A stretch of 64,000 nucleotides of DNA from DASRHT01 sp035293765. GTDB taxonomy: Bacteria > Chloroflexota > Ktedonobacteria > Ktedonobacterales > Ktedonobacteraceae. The position numbers and the translations under genes are program-made. This document shows, in pieces, positions 23,552 to 32,852 of the stretch. The stretch is from contig DATGMF010000037.1 of the NCBI GenBank assembly GCA_035293765.1, positions 83,589-147,588 on the forward strand, given 5' to 3'. The notes below the pieces were generated by a model. The model ran no database searches, was not told where the DNA came from, and saw only the letters and a list, made by a program, of their open reading frames with translations. Numbering within the stretch: position 1 is the first letter of the stretch; each line of letters begins with the position of its first letter.

Positions 23552-24106
23552 TCATCCGTCCTGTTGCGCCCGCGCTATAATCTCCCGCACCACGCTGGTT
23601 TTAGCGTCGGCGTAGTTCTGGGTGTATTTCCAGTTCTGGCGGGCCAGCCCCTTTTTGGTGCGCTCGTAGAGCTGGCGATCAGCTTCGTTGCGGCGCAGCC
23701 AGTCGCGGAAGAGCAGCATGCGGTCTATTTCTGAACAGCCCTGCGTGAAGACATGGAGGTTGACAGCCGTATCTGGCCCCTTGAATAAACGATGCTGGAA
23801 CCAGTCTGGCTCGCGAAGGTGCAGCACATAACCTGCCACTTCTAACGGCGTGACATAAGCTGGCTCGTCCGATGAGTCGGCCACGGCAAGCACTATATCA
23901 ATGCGCGGTTTGGCGGCGAGTCCTGGCACGGAGGTCGAGCCGACATGTTCAAGCAGGAGTACGCGTTCGCCCAGCGCGGCCCGAATTCGTGCGGCTTCGC
24001 GCTCGAAGAGCCGGGGCCACTCAGGGTCGTACTCAACAAGCAAGATAGGTCCGTTCCACGGCACTACCTCGCTGGTATGGATGGCTTGAAGTTGTTCTTC
24101 AGTCAT
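23552..24106 (-). CDS. GrpB/UPF0157 nucleotidyltransferase-like protein
   Basis: A protein of about 184 residues of the GrpB (UPF0157) family, which has a nucleotidyltransferase-like fold. The signature EHVGSTSVPGLAAKPRIDI lies near residues 52-70, and NLHVF and RDWLRRN follow further on. The GST motif and the two-acid pattern resemble minimal nucleotidyltransferases, but the reaction is not established. The start is ambiguous: GTG 24112 and ATG 24106 are both in frame and neither has a strong ribosome site. Confidence 0.85.
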   Translation of the reverse strand: MTEEQLQAIHTSEVVPWNGPILLVEYDPEWPRLFEREAARIRAALGERVLLLEHVGSTSVPGLAAKPRIDIVLAVADSSDEPAYVTPLEVAGYVLHLREPDWFQHRLFKGPDTAVNLHVFTQGCSEIDRMLLFRDWLRRNEADRQLYERTKKGLARQNWKYTQNYADAKTSVVREIIARAQQDG

Positions 24107-24304
24107 TGGCACATATTCCGCTGCCGCGTCTCCGGCTGGGTTATCGTTTCCAGATATCTTCGCAGCTCCCTATTTTACCAGACACGAGAAGCTGCTCGAA
24201 TTGTTCGAGCAGCAGTTTTCAGTGTCTGAGGATAATGATTCTGAGCTGTTTCGGCAAGCAACGCTGAAGCAACCCATCAAACCTGAACGAGTTCGTAAGA
24301 GACG

Positions 24305-24715
24305 TTATTCGAGCAGGCGGAAATAGGGGAGCGTCAGATCCTCTCCGAATTTCTCAAATGTCACCTGCACAGCTTTGCCTATCGCGATGCGCTCGCGGGG
24401 GGCGTCGATGATGCGTGACATCATGCGAACGCCTTCCTCCAGTTCAACCAGCGCAACGACGTAAGGAGCTTCCTGGGCGAAGATCCCGAACGCCTGATGC
24501 GCTACGGTGTACGAGTAGAGCGTGCCCTTGCCCGTCGTGACGATCCATGAGAGCTTCTCTGAGGAGCAATGCGGACAGAGCGAGCGCGGGTAAAAGATAG
24601 CGCGCGAGCAGGTGTCACAGCGTTGGATACGCAGTTCGCCCTGCGAAAGTCCCTCCCAATAGGGCCGTGAATCGCTATCCTGCTGAATGGCGGGAAATTG
24701 TGTCGCCAAAGGCAT
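24305..24715 (-). CDS. Zn-ribbon/OB-fold (DUF35) acyl-CoA-associated protein
   Basis: A 136-residue protein of the DUF35 family: a rubredoxin-like ribbon (CDTCSRAI and CPHCSSE near residues 33-54) followed by an OB-fold (GKGTLYSYTVAHQAF and PYVVALVELEEGVRMMS). Such proteins partner with thiolase-like enzymes and help them bind acyl-CoA. That is the situation here: the ATG at 24715 overlaps the thiolase stop (TGATG). The longer frame to 24814 runs within the thiolase gene and is not used. It is the last gene of the acyl-CoA operon. Confidence 0.87.
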   Translation of the reverse strand: MPLATQFPAIQQDSDSRPYWEGLSQGELRIQRCDTCSRAIFYPRSLCPHCSSEKLSWIVTTGKGTLYSYTVAHQAFGIFAQEAPYVVALVELEEGVRMMSRIIDAPRERIAIGKAVQVTFEKFGEDLTLPYFRLLE

Positions 24716-25863
24716 CAGTCCTTTCCAAGAATAACCGTGGCCGCCGACGAGAGAACGCCGCCAGTGCCGTGAGCAAGCGCGACGCGCGCTCCCTGCACCT
24801 GGCGCGGGCCGCATTCGCCGCGTAGCTGCCGTGTGGCCTCGATCAGTAAAAAGATCCCGTACATTCCTGGATGGCAGTAGGAGAGTCCTCCGCCATTGGT
24901 ATTGAGCGGAAATGGGCCGCCCGGAGCTGTACGCTGCCCGCTCACGAACCCACCCCCTTCGCCACGCCCACAGAAGCCCAGCGCCTCCAGCGTGAGAAGC
25001 ACCGTAATCGTGAACGAGTCGTAAATTTCGCTGACATCAATATCGGCGGGCGTAAGGCCGGCCATAGTGAACGCAGCCTGACCTGAAGCGATGGCCGCCT
25101 GGTGAGTCGCCAGATCGGGCATGTTCGCAATCGAATTGTGCGTGTGCGCCTCGCCATGCCCAAGTACCCAGACCGGGGCTTTACGCATATTTCTCGCGCG
25201 CTCGGCAGAAGCGACAACAACTGCTCCACCGCCATCGGTAACCAGGCAGCAATCCAGCAGGTGCAGGGGTTCGGCGATCCAGCGTGAGTTGAGCACGTCC
25301 TCGATGGTGATCGGATCACGCATAAATGCCTTCTCGTTCAGCGCGGCCCATTTACGCGTCGCGACCGCCACCTCTGCCAGTTGCTCGCTCGTCGTGCCGT
25401 AGTCGTACATATGGCGCATCGCCGCCAGCGCGTATGCCCCCACCGGAGTGGGCAGACCGAAAGGGGCCTCATACTGGTCGGTGAGCCTGATAGCGTTTGA
25501 CCCGCGATTGCGCGAGCGGTCTGAACGCTGCGTGCTGCCATAGGTAATCAGGGCCACATCAAATAGTCCGGCCTCGATACCGGCGACCGCGTGTCCGACG
25601 TGGGCCTCGAACGAGGACCCGCCAATGTTGGTACCGTCGGTATAGCTCGGCCTGATCCCGAGATATTCCGCGAGCATGAGATTAGGGGACCAGGCCCAGT
25701 TTCCGGCACAAAAGAGCGCATCCACATCGCTCAATTGCAGTCCGGCGTCATCGAGCGCCGCCAGGGCCGCTTGACGTTGCAGTTGCAATACCGTTTTATC
25801 CGGGGTGCGACCGAGATCGGACTCGGCCACTCCCACGATAGCTGCTTTTGCTGCGGAACCCAT
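24715..25863 (-). CDS. Thiolase-family / lipid-transfer (SCP-x-like) protein
   Basis: A 382-residue thiolase-fold protein. It begins AAIVGVAESDLGRTPDKT, has GGSSFEAHVGHAVAGI near residue 82 where true thiolases keep the nucleophile cysteine, and ends with NTNGGGLSYCHPG near 335 and VALAHGTGG. The usual N-terminal Cys is absent at the family position, as in the SCP-x-like group that pairs with DUF35 proteins, which may act as retro-aldolases or thiolases on steroid-like acyl-CoAs. Start and stop each overlap the flanking genes by one base, so it is translationally coupled to the acyl-CoA dehydrogenase and the OB-fold gene. Confidence 0.87.
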   Translation of the reverse strand: MGSAAKAAIVGVAESDLGRTPDKTVLQLQRQAALAALDDAGLQLSDVDALFCAGNWAWSPNLMLAEYLGIRPSYTDGTNIGGSSFEAHVGHAVAGIEAGLFDVALITYGSTQRSDRSRNRGSNAIRLTDQYEAPFGLPTPVGAYALAAMRHMYDYGTTSEQLAEVAVATRKWAALNEKAFMRDPITIEDVLNSRWIAEPLHLLDCCLVTDGGGAVVVASAERARNMRKAPVWVLGHGEAHTHNSIANMPDLATHQAAIASGQAAFTMAGLTPADIDVSEIYDSFTITVLLTLEALGFCGRGEGGGFVSGQRTAPGGPFPLNTNGGGLSYCHPGMYGIFLLIEATRQLRGECGPRQVQGARVALAHGTGGVLSSAATVILGKD

Positions 25864-27029
25864 CAGAGCGTCTCCCCAACCTTGACGTGCCCTTTCAACA
25901 GGTTGCGCGAAATGATATAACGCTGTATCTCGTCAGTACCCTCGAAGATGCGATAGAGGCGCACCAGGCGATACCAGCGCTCAATGGGGAGCTCTTTGGT
26001 GTAGCCCATGCCACCGTGGATCTGCAAAACTTTATCGATTACATGATTAGCCATGTTCGCGCCATGCAGTTTAGCCACCGAAGAGGCGTGGCGCGCATCC
26101 TTGCCGTTCTCCGCTTGCCAGGCCGCGTAGAGCACCAGCCAGCGCGTGGACTCGATCTCCACGTACGAATCGGCGATCATCCATTGAATGGCCTGGTATT
26201 CGGCGATGGGATGACCCATAGAGACGCGCTGCTTGGCGTAATCAATGCCCATTTGCAGGGCTCGATCAGCCATGCCCACCGCGCCGGCTGGGATGCGCCA
26301 GCGCCCGGCGCCGATCCACTGCATGCCCAGCTCGAAGCCCCTGCCGGGTTCGCCCAGAATATTCGACGCGGGCACGCGCACATTCTCGAAATAGAGTGAA
26401 GCCGGACCCCAGTCACCCATCGTTGGAATATAGCTCGATGTCCAGCCCATCTCGCGGTCTACCAGGAAACAGGTCACGCCGCCGTGCCCGCCCTTCTCTG
26501 GCTCGGTTACCGCAAAAACCATTGCGAAATCGGCTTCGTTGCCGTTGGTGATAAAGATCTTCTCGCCGTTCAGGATATAATCGTCGCCATCTTTGACCGC
26601 GCGCATTTTAATATTCGCGGCGTCCGACCCTGCGCCCGGCTCGGTCAGGGCAAAGCAAGAGCGGCGTTCACCGTTGATCGTTGGGATCAGATAACGCTTC
26701 TTCTGCTCCTCGTTACAACGATAGAGGATATTATCGGCGTTGCCGCCGAAGTTGAACGGCACAAACGTGCGTGCCATCTCCATCGCCGTGATCGCACCCA
26801 TGATCGGACCGAGATTAGCTCCTCCGTATTCTTCAGGGGTATTGATGCCCCAGAAGCCCATCGCTTTGGCCTTCTGCTGGAGTTCGCGCACCTTCTCGCG
26901 TGTGAGTCCTGGGCGTCCCTCGCGTTCGTTACGCAGGACATCGCCCTCCAGTGGGATCAATTCTCTGTTCACGAAGTCACGAACAGTCTGCTGAACCATT
27001 TTTTGTTCGTCGTTGAGGCTAAAATCCAT
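25863..27029 (-). CDS. Acyl-CoA dehydrogenase
   Basis: A 388-residue FAD enzyme that introduces an alpha,beta double bond in acyl-CoA. It shows FALTEPGAGSDAAN near residue 128, IFITNGNEADFAMVFAV near 160, a middle beta-domain, then QIHGGMGYTKELPIERWYR near 345 and RIFEGTDEIQRYIISRNLL at the C-terminus. It leads the operon with the thiolase-like and OB-fold genes. A TetR regulator gene lies 164 bp upstream in the same direction and is a likely controller. The acyl chain specificity cannot be told. Confidence 0.92.
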   Translation of the reverse strand: MDFSLNDEQKMVQQTVRDFVNRELIPLEGDVLRNEREGRPGLTREKVRELQQKAKAMGFWGINTPEEYGGANLGPIMGAITAMEMARTFVPFNFGGNADNILYRCNEEQKKRYLIPTINGERRSCFALTEPGAGSDAANIKMRAVKDGDDYILNGEKIFITNGNEADFAMVFAVTEPEKGGHGGVTCFLVDREMGWTSSYIPTMGDWGPASLYFENVRVPASNILGEPGRGFELGMQWIGAGRWRIPAGAVGMADRALQMGIDYAKQRVSMGHPIAEYQAIQWMIADSYVEIESTRWLVLYAAWQAENGKDARHASSVAKLHGANMANHVIDKVLQIHGGMGYTKELPIERWYRLVRLYRIFEGTDEIQRYIISRNLLKGHVKVGETL

Positions 27030-27193
27030 GAACTTGCTCCTTTGGTGAGGTGTGGTCGAATAAGGAAAACGGCAAGGTTTCCTCGTTCAATCGGGACAGA
27101 TACACGAATAAATCATAGACATCCATAGATGTGAATGTCCACTTTTTAGAAAAATATTCCTTCCTTGTGCGGTAGACAACAAAAGAGAGAAGA

Positions 27194-27808
27194 TCAGTCT
27201 TTGGTAGACAGACTCCAGGAGGTGAGTAGATCATGGATGCCACGACGCACCAGACGCCGAACCCGGGCTTCATCGCCACGCATACGATGTTCCATCTTGA
27301 GACAGACCAGGCCGTGGAGAAACGCCCGAAAAATCTCTACCGCGTCTCTCACATCAGGAAGCTCGATACACCGGCTTTGAGCCCATTCATTGAGGGCGTC
27401 AACCGTTGTGTCAAACGCCTCATGCACAATCGCTGCTTCCTCACTGCAATCGAGCGGAACGCCATTCAGGCCGTGCATCACCTGATAGAGTTCGGGATGG
27501 TGCATCGCGAACTCCCAATATGCCTCGGCCATGCTGATGACCCGCTCCTCATAATCCTCAGTGGACCCCCTTGCTGTTTTGAGGGATAAAGTAAGGAGGC
27601 GAAGACCTTCAAGGTGCAGTTCGAGCAGCATAGCCTCCTTGCTCGCAAAGTACTCATAGATCATTGAGGGGCTATATTCTATGCGTTCAGCCACTTTGCG
27701 AATGGTGACGGCCTGCCATCCCTCTTGCTGCGCAATCTCACGCGCGGCAGTGAGGATACCCTGTCGGACTTCCTGTTTTTCTCGTTCCCGTCGTTGCTTG
27801 ATACCCAT
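27194..27808 (-). CDS. TetR/AcrR family regulator of the acyl-CoA operon
   Basis: A 204-residue TetR-type repressor. The N-terminal helix-turn-helix reads TAAREIAQQEGWQAVTIRKV then SPSMIYEYFASKEAM, and the rest is a helical ligand domain (TetR_C-like, with MHHPELYQVM). The frame runs to 27886, but ATG 27808 matches the family start. The small palindrome ACAATCAATTGT (27819-27830) just upstream could be an operator. Its position before the acyl-CoA dehydrogenase operon suggests control of that operon in response to an acyl-CoA; this is inference. Confidence 0.85.
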   Translation of the reverse strand: MGIKQRREREKQEVRQGILTAAREIAQQEGWQAVTIRKVAERIEYSPSMIYEYFASKEAMLLELHLEGLRLLTLSLKTARGSTEDYEERVISMAEAYWEFAMHHPELYQVMHGLNGVPLDCSEEAAIVHEAFDTTVDALNEWAQSRCIELPDVRDAVEIFRAFLHGLVCLKMEHRMRGDEARVRRLVRRGIHDLLTSWSLSTKD

Positions 27809-27962
27809 GATCCCACAGACAATCAATTGTTTTAAAATCGAACTTTGTTCAGTAGAAGCATACCACGCTGTTGCTGGAAAAGTCAAGGGCGCTTTGTCCA
27901 GCCTTGTCCCCTCAAAAAAAGGATATGATAGTGAGTCCAGGAATTGCCAAATACGCTCTCAT

Positions 27963-30089
27963 TTACTTCAGGGGTTCCAGATCCATTGGTTGCTCAGACA
28001 GGGCCTGGTCCGCTCCTGCTGCCCGCTTTGCCAGGTATGCTCGTAAACGCTCCTCACCGTTCGGGCTTACCAGGAAGGTTACCAGATCACCTGCTTCGAT
28101 GGTGGTACTCCCACGCGGGAAGAGCAGTTCGTTTTGGCGACGGATCGAGACCACCAGGCTCTCTGCTGGCAGGTGGGATTCTCGCAGCCGACGACCGGCG
28201 AGCCACATATCGGGCTTGATCTCCGTTTCAAGCATTGCCGTCCCCTCAACAAGACCGCGCATGCGTCGCGAGCCCTTTGCCAGCGTCTCGCGGTAGGCAC
28301 GCACGATCTCCTGGGTTGAGATACGACCGACTAATCGCCTGCTCTCCGTTGCCAGCTCAATCTCTACCACAGGCATCCAGCCGATGCGATGGCTGGTCAA
28401 TTGCTCCAGCGTCACATCCAATGTATCGTCGAGGTGGGCTGCCTGTACATCGCGGTTCATCGCCTCTTCGATGCTGCGGTGCGCTCGCTCCTCGGGGGGG
28501 ACCTTCCTGATGTCTGCGAGAGTTAGCACGCCCAGCAGGTTGCCTTGCGCATCGAGTACGCTCGTCCCTCCCACGACTCGTTCAGCAAGGAGGCGCTCGG
28601 CTTCGGCCACCGATTGCTGTGGCGCAAGGGTTAACGGCGATGGTGACATGGCCTGGCGGACCACCAGAGTCGATAGGAGCGGGAACGAGAACTGAAGCCG
28701 ATGAGCAGGCGAGTCAGCGCGTGAGCCGACCTGGCTGGTGTAAATTGTCTGATTTCCTACAATGATCGAGGAGATGCCCACGGCAATCATGGCGGGAGCC
28801 AGCATCGACAGGTTTCCCGTCATCTCAGCCACCATAAGCATCACCGCCAGCGGAGCGTGAGCAATGCTGCCAAAGAGCGCCATCATGCCCACAATCACAA
28901 AAGGGGCGGGGCTGTTGGGTATACCGGGGAGCAGATGATAACTGATGCGCCAGAGTGTGGCCCCAACCATCGCTCCAATCACCATACCAGGGCCGAAAAT
29001 GCCACCGGAGCCACCAGAGCCGATGGACAGGCCGGTGGTGAGAATTTTGGCGAATGGCAGTAGTAGGATCACCCACAATGGCAAGGAGAGCAGCCCTGGC
29101 CCCATACTGACCTGCACCCAGCCGTATCCCATTCCTAACGCCTGTGGTAACGCCAGCCCAATCAGCCCCACAAGCAGCCCTCCAATAGCGGGCTTCAGCC
29201 AGCGAGGAAGAGGCAGGCGGTGAAAGCAATGCGTGAGTCCATAAAAGCCCCTCGCGTATAGCAGGCCGATTAACCCGCACAGCAGGCCGATTACCACATA
29301 ATAGAGGAGCTGCGGAGGCGAGGTAAATGCGAGACTTCCCGCTATCGTGAAAATCGGGGTCCACCCTATCCACGCGCCGAAAATACTATATCCCACGATG
29401 GAGGCAATTAACGCAGGGATGATGGCTTCCACCTCCAGATCGTGCTTATAGAGAATTTCGGCTGCCAGCACTGCTCCGCCAAGCGGTGCGCGAAAGATGG
29501 CCCCGATCCCTGCCCCGATGCCGGTAGCAATAGCGATACGCCGATCCTGTATGTTCAGCTTCAGGAGGCTCCCTAGCAGCGACCCAAACCCGGCACTGAT
29601 CTGGGCAGCGGGGCCTTCGCGTCCTCCAGAACCGCCCGAACCGATAGTAATTGCCGACGCAACCAGCTTCACGAGCGGGATGCGTGCGCGAATGGGCTTA
29701 CCTTGATGAAATGCTGCAATAGCGGCATCTGTCCCATGCCCCTCTGCCTCCGGCGCAAGGCTGAACACAATAATGCCTGCAATGAGCCCACCCATAGCTG
29801 TGACGACCGGTAATAGCCAGGCGCGAGGCGCCATCCATAATGATATGATCCCCTGCGTTCCTTCACCAAGCGGCGTCGGAGGCAGGTAGCCGACCAGCCA
29901 TCCCAGGAAAAAGTCGGTTGAGAGCCCGATGGCCTCAAAGAAAGCCAACGCACCTATTCCGGCCACCAGACCTATTACGACGCTGATCAACAGCCACTTG
30001 AGCAGGTAGCGCGGGCTCTCAAAGCTCGCTCCAGAACTGCGCAGATGCAAAAGACGCCGCAAAAATGTCGGCAAACCTGTGGATGACAT
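27963..30089 (-). CDS. ClC-type chloride channel/antiporter with CBS pair and TrkA-C domain
   Basis: A 708-residue three-part protein. Residues about 30-440 form the ClC membrane domain with GSGGSGGREGP near 150 (contains the gating glutamate) and GSGGSGGIFGPG near 355. Residues about 475-600 hold two CBS domains (MSPSPLTLAPQQSVAEAERL and MNRDVQAAHLDDTLDV). Residues about 615-695 form a TrkA-C/RCK-C type ligand domain. The gating Glu suggests an H+/Cl- exchanger or a gated channel, and the soluble domains suggest regulation by nucleotides. ATG 30089 follows GGAGGAA. No co-transcribed neighbour is evident. Confidence 0.9.
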   Translation of the reverse strand: MSSTGLPTFLRRLLHLRSSGASFESPRYLLKWLLISVVIGLVAGIGALAFFEAIGLSTDFFLGWLVGYLPPTPLGEGTQGIISLWMAPRAWLLPVVTAMGGLIAGIIVFSLAPEAEGHGTDAAIAAFHQGKPIRARIPLVKLVASAITIGSGGSGGREGPAAQISAGFGSLLGSLLKLNIQDRRIAIATGIGAGIGAIFRAPLGGAVLAAEILYKHDLEVEAIIPALIASIVGYSIFGAWIGWTPIFTIAGSLAFTSPPQLLYYVVIGLLCGLIGLLYARGFYGLTHCFHRLPLPRWLKPAIGGLLVGLIGLALPQALGMGYGWVQVSMGPGLLSLPLWVILLLPFAKILTTGLSIGSGGSGGIFGPGMVIGAMVGATLWRISYHLLPGIPNSPAPFVIVGMMALFGSIAHAPLAVMLMVAEMTGNLSMLAPAMIAVGISSIIVGNQTIYTSQVGSRADSPAHRLQFSFPLLSTLVVRQAMSPSPLTLAPQQSVAEAERLLAERVVGGTSVLDAQGNLLGVLTLADIRKVPPEERAHRSIEEAMNRDVQAAHLDDTLDVTLEQLTSHRIGWMPVVEIELATESRRLVGRISTQEIVRAYRETLAKGSRRMRGLVEGTAMLETEIKPDMWLAGRRLRESHLPAESLVVSIRRQNELLFPRGSTTIEAGDLVTFLVSPNGEERLRAYLAKRAAGADQALSEQPMDLEPLK

Positions 30090-30187
30090 CAGTATTCCTC
30101 CGGTATGTTATCTCATCGCACTCAATAATGGGTGGGTGGTTATTCAAAATAAAAGCAAAAATAGAAGATGCGATACTCATGCTGCCT

Positions 30188-30790
30188 TTACTCGGAGCTA
30201 ATGCCGTGAAGAATCATATCAGCAACCAGCCCTGCCTGCTGAACGAGTCGGTGTTCGGATTGTCCCAGCACGCGTGCAGAAAGCACATACGATTCCGTCA
30301 ATGAGAGAACCATCAAGGCTACAGCCTCGACGTCGGGGCAGTGACTCTCTCCTCGCGCCTGGCTCTGTTCCAGCATCAGAGCAATCACTGCTACATAGTC
30401 TCGCAGCAATTTTGTCGCCTCAGCCTGAAATGCTCGGTTAACGCCATAGAGCGCGCTCATATAAACATGGAATGTGTCGCTTTCCTCTTCAGCCAGACGA
30501 ACGAAGGCCAGAAAGAGCCGCTCCAGCCGCTCCCGCAGCGTTCCCTCAGGAGCCAGCGAGGCGCGGATCACCGTCAGTTGCGCCTGGGCGATAAACCGGA
30601 GCATCGCCAGGAACAGGTCGCGCTTATTCTCAAAATAGAGGTAAATGGTGCCCTTCCCGATCTCGGCCTGTTCAGCGATGATGTTAATATTGGCCTGGTC
30701 AAACCCCAGGCGCGCAAACTCGCGGGCCGCCACCCGCATAATGCGCTGACGGGTCGCCTCACGCATCTGCTCATCGACGATTTTTGGCAT
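30188..30790 (-). CDS. TetR/AcrR family transcriptional regulator
   Basis: A 200-residue TetR repressor: helix-turn-helix in residues about 10-55 (IMRVAAREFARLGFDQANI, IGKGTIYLYFENKRDLF) and a helical effector domain. ATG 30790 has GGGAGG at good spacing. A near-consensus promoter with the short palindrome GACCGGTTACC next to it lies just upstream and is probably its autoregulated control region. It precedes the ClC gene by about 100 bp in the same direction, so it might regulate ClC, but this is not certain. Confidence 0.85.
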   Translation of the reverse strand: MPKIVDEQMREATRQRIMRVAAREFARLGFDQANINIIAEQAEIGKGTIYLYFENKRDLFLAMLRFIAQAQLTVIRASLAPEGTLRERLERLFLAFVRLAEEESDTFHVYMSALYGVNRAFQAEATKLLRDYVAVIALMLEQSQARGESHCPDVEAVALMVLSLTESYVLSARVLGQSEHRLVQQAGLVADMILHGISSE

Positions 30791-30858
30791 GTATCCTCCC
30801 GATACATAAATGCACCTCTATGCCAGACCCCCTTTTTACTGGGTAACCGGTCAATTTA

Positions 30859-30887
30859 AGTATACGAGCCGGGATAGTGTTTGTCAA
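30859..30887 (-). promoter_or_regulatory. Promoter of the TetR gene
   Basis: On the minus strand TTGACA (30887-30882) and TATACT (30864-30859) are exactly 17 bp apart. AATTGACCGGTTACCCAGT follows directly and holds an imperfect dyad that may be the TetR operator. Confidence 0.7.
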
Positions 30888-31059
30888 GCGAGCCGCCTGG
30901 GAAGCTCGAAGAAGGGGTCTGGCCTGATATGGACAGTATACAAAACACGGCTTATAGCTTCAAAAAAGCATGTTCGATCTGGTTACCGCCGATCCGCTCT
31001 GGCGATCAGCTGTCGTGGCTCTAGTCACTGCTGCAAGAGGTGAGATGAAACAGGTGTAT

Positions 31060-31692
31060 TTATAACGCATATATCTGACGCCATTGCGCTAAAACAGCCA
31101 GCGCCTCTTGCAGCAGCTTTTGGTGCGCCGGATCATTCAACCAGCGGCTGACGCCGGATGGATGGGGGAGGGGGAGAAAAAGCGTCCCATCCTGCTCGCG
31201 ATATGTGCCAATCATCTGCTCCAGCTTCGCTTTTCCAAGATACGCCTCTATCGCCATCGTTCCTACCAGCAGCACAACCTTTGGCCGCAGCAGCTTGAGT
31301 TCCGCTGTGAGAAATGGCCTGCACAGAGCTATCTCTTGGGGCGAGGGCTTCCGATCCCCATTACTGCGCACACTCCTCCCTGGATCACAGCGCGTAAGCG
31401 AGCTAAGATAGGTATGCTCATGCAGATAACCAGGCGGAAAGCCGGCCTGTTCCAGCCACTTCTGCAAGATGCGCCCGCCAGGCCCGCTGAATGGCTTGTT
31501 CCTGGCAACAGAACGATGACCGGGAGCCTGACCGATTACAATCATGCGGTCGCTTGCTCGCCCGCTCACGATTGGGTGGGCTATGGGGATATATCCATGC
31601 TCCTGGCAAAGACGGCATGATAGGATACGTTGTTGTAAGCGCGCCAGCGCCGTTGCCCTATCAACTTCTTGAGCGTGTATGTGTTTCGTCAT
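31060..31692 (-). CDS. Uracil-DNA glycosylase superfamily (Fe-S type)
   Basis: A 210-residue UDG-fold enzyme of the family 4/5 type, which removes uracil or deaminated bases from DNA. It shows VIGQAPGHRSVARNKPFSG near residue 52 and the C-terminal PLPHPSGVSRWLN near 175. Cysteines in SCRLCQ, TRCDPG and ALCRPF could supply the four ligands of the [4Fe-4S] cluster of this group. Motif 1 has GQAPG rather than GEAPG, so the first acidic residue of family 4 is absent. Its start lies 32 bp inside the flavin reductase gene, suggesting co-transcription. Confidence 0.85.
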   Translation of the reverse strand: MTKHIHAQEVDRATALARLQQRILSCRLCQEHGYIPIAHPIVSGRASDRMIVIGQAPGHRSVARNKPFSGPGGRILQKWLEQAGFPPGYLHEHTYLSSLTRCDPGRSVRSNGDRKPSPQEIALCRPFLTAELKLLRPKVVLLVGTMAIEAYLGKAKLEQMIGTYREQDGTLFLPLPHPSGVSRWLNDPAHQKLLQEALAVLAQWRQIYAL

Positions 31693-32278
31693 AGGATGGC
31701 AAGCTCGGCTTCCGGTACAGACTCGTCAGGTGGCGGTATTGCCCACGATAGTAAACGAGGGGCGCTTTTTCCTCTTCCCCGGGCATTGCTTCTAGTTCGG
31801 GTAAGGTGCTGCGTGCTTCCCCTGCTTCATCAGCGAAAATAACCTTGCCTGCATATCCTAACGCTTCGATCTGTCCGATAAAAATCACATGGTCGCCCCC
31901 TGGATATTCTGCCACCACGCGCGCGTCGATGAAGGCGAGAGCATCAGCAAGCACCGGAGAGCCTGTCGCGGCAGTGTGGTAAGGAGCATGGCAAAAGTAT
32001 TCAAAACGTTCCTGGCTATGGGTCGCGAAGCAGCGAGAAAGCTCCTCTTGTTGATTGGTAAGCATGTTGACGACAAAGGTCTGACTCTCGCGAATAAGTG
32101 GCAATGTATTGCTTGTCAGGTCCACACAGACCAGGATCAGCGGCGGGTTGAGAGAGACCGAGCAGAATGCATTGACCGTCAACCCTCCCAATGTTCCCTG
32201 GCTGTTCGTGGTGACAACAGTAACTCCGGTAGCAAAGTGGCCCATTACCTGCCGGAAAAAATCTTTTTCAATCGTCAT
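31661..32278 (-). CDS. Flavin reductase family protein
   Basis: A 205-residue flavin reductase-like (split-barrel FMN) protein. The N-terminal FRQVMGHFATGVTVVTT and GLTVNAFCSVSLNPPLILV are hallmarks, and HVIFIGQIEAL near 130 fits. Such enzymes give reduced FMN to two-component monooxygenases, but no partner oxygenase is adjacent. The C-terminal 30 residues overlap the start of the UDG gene. It is divergent from the MFS gene across a 574-bp intergenic region. Confidence 0.87.
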   Translation of the reverse strand: MTIEKDFFRQVMGHFATGVTVVTTNSQGTLGGLTVNAFCSVSLNPPLILVCVDLTSNTLPLIRESQTFVVNMLTNQQEELSRCFATHSQERFEYFCHAPYHTAATGSPVLADALAFIDARVVAEYPGGDHVIFIGQIEALGYAGKVIFADEAGEARSTLPELEAMPGEEEKAPLVYYRGQYRHLTSLYRKPSLPSYDETHTRSRS

Positions 32279-32852
32279 CTAAATGTCCTTTGGCAACAAG
32301 CACGTCATGCCTGTTGTCTGGTTAAAAATCAGCTTATCTCTGCTCATCTCAAATGATTCCTCTATTGTATCGGAGCAATCCCTCTTGTGTTGTAGTATCC
32401 GCCTCCGTAGAGGACTTGTCAACTGTCCAAAAGGGCAGTACCCGCACTTTTTCAAAGAGACGAGGCAGGCGTTACTGCTCAAGGAAGTTGACAATGTAGT
32501 CGTAACCGCAGTAACATCAGCTCATGCACACACGATTATTCTCTCACGCGTATATCATCTTTGATGGCTCCGCCGCATAAGCCTGGCGCATTGCTTATGC
32601 GGCGAAAAATGGCGCCGTTCGGATACCTTTGCTAGAGGGAGCTCAGACTCGCTTGCCTGTTTTACTCTCTGCTTATCTGTTCGCGCCATTTTTCCCCCTG
32701 GCACATTCACCGTCTTATCCCATTTCTCTGAGTCTTCTACCAGGCATGCGGCATGACTTTCCTCTTGTTTTGTGACATGCCTGTTTTGTGTTACCAGGAC
32801 GGGCGCTGAAGCGGACGCGATTCCATCGCGTCTCTACGAGGTAATATTACTT
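32279..32852. other. 574-bp intergenic region between divergent genes
   Basis: No convincing gene is present. It contains an 11-bp perfect hairpin (GCCGCATAAGC at 32572, GCTTATGCGGC at 32593, 10-base loop). It also contains a copy of the GGACGCGAT-type repeat at 32806-32842 (GCGGACGCGATTCCATCGCG, then TCTCTACGAGG). The GAGGT at the end of that repeat serves as the apparent ribosome site of the MFS gene. Confidence 0.5.

Noticed and set aside
32283..32564. A 93-codon plus-strand open frame next to the flavin reductase start.
   Set aside because: It begins over the start region of the divergent flavin reductase, has no ribosome site, and its translation resembles no protein.
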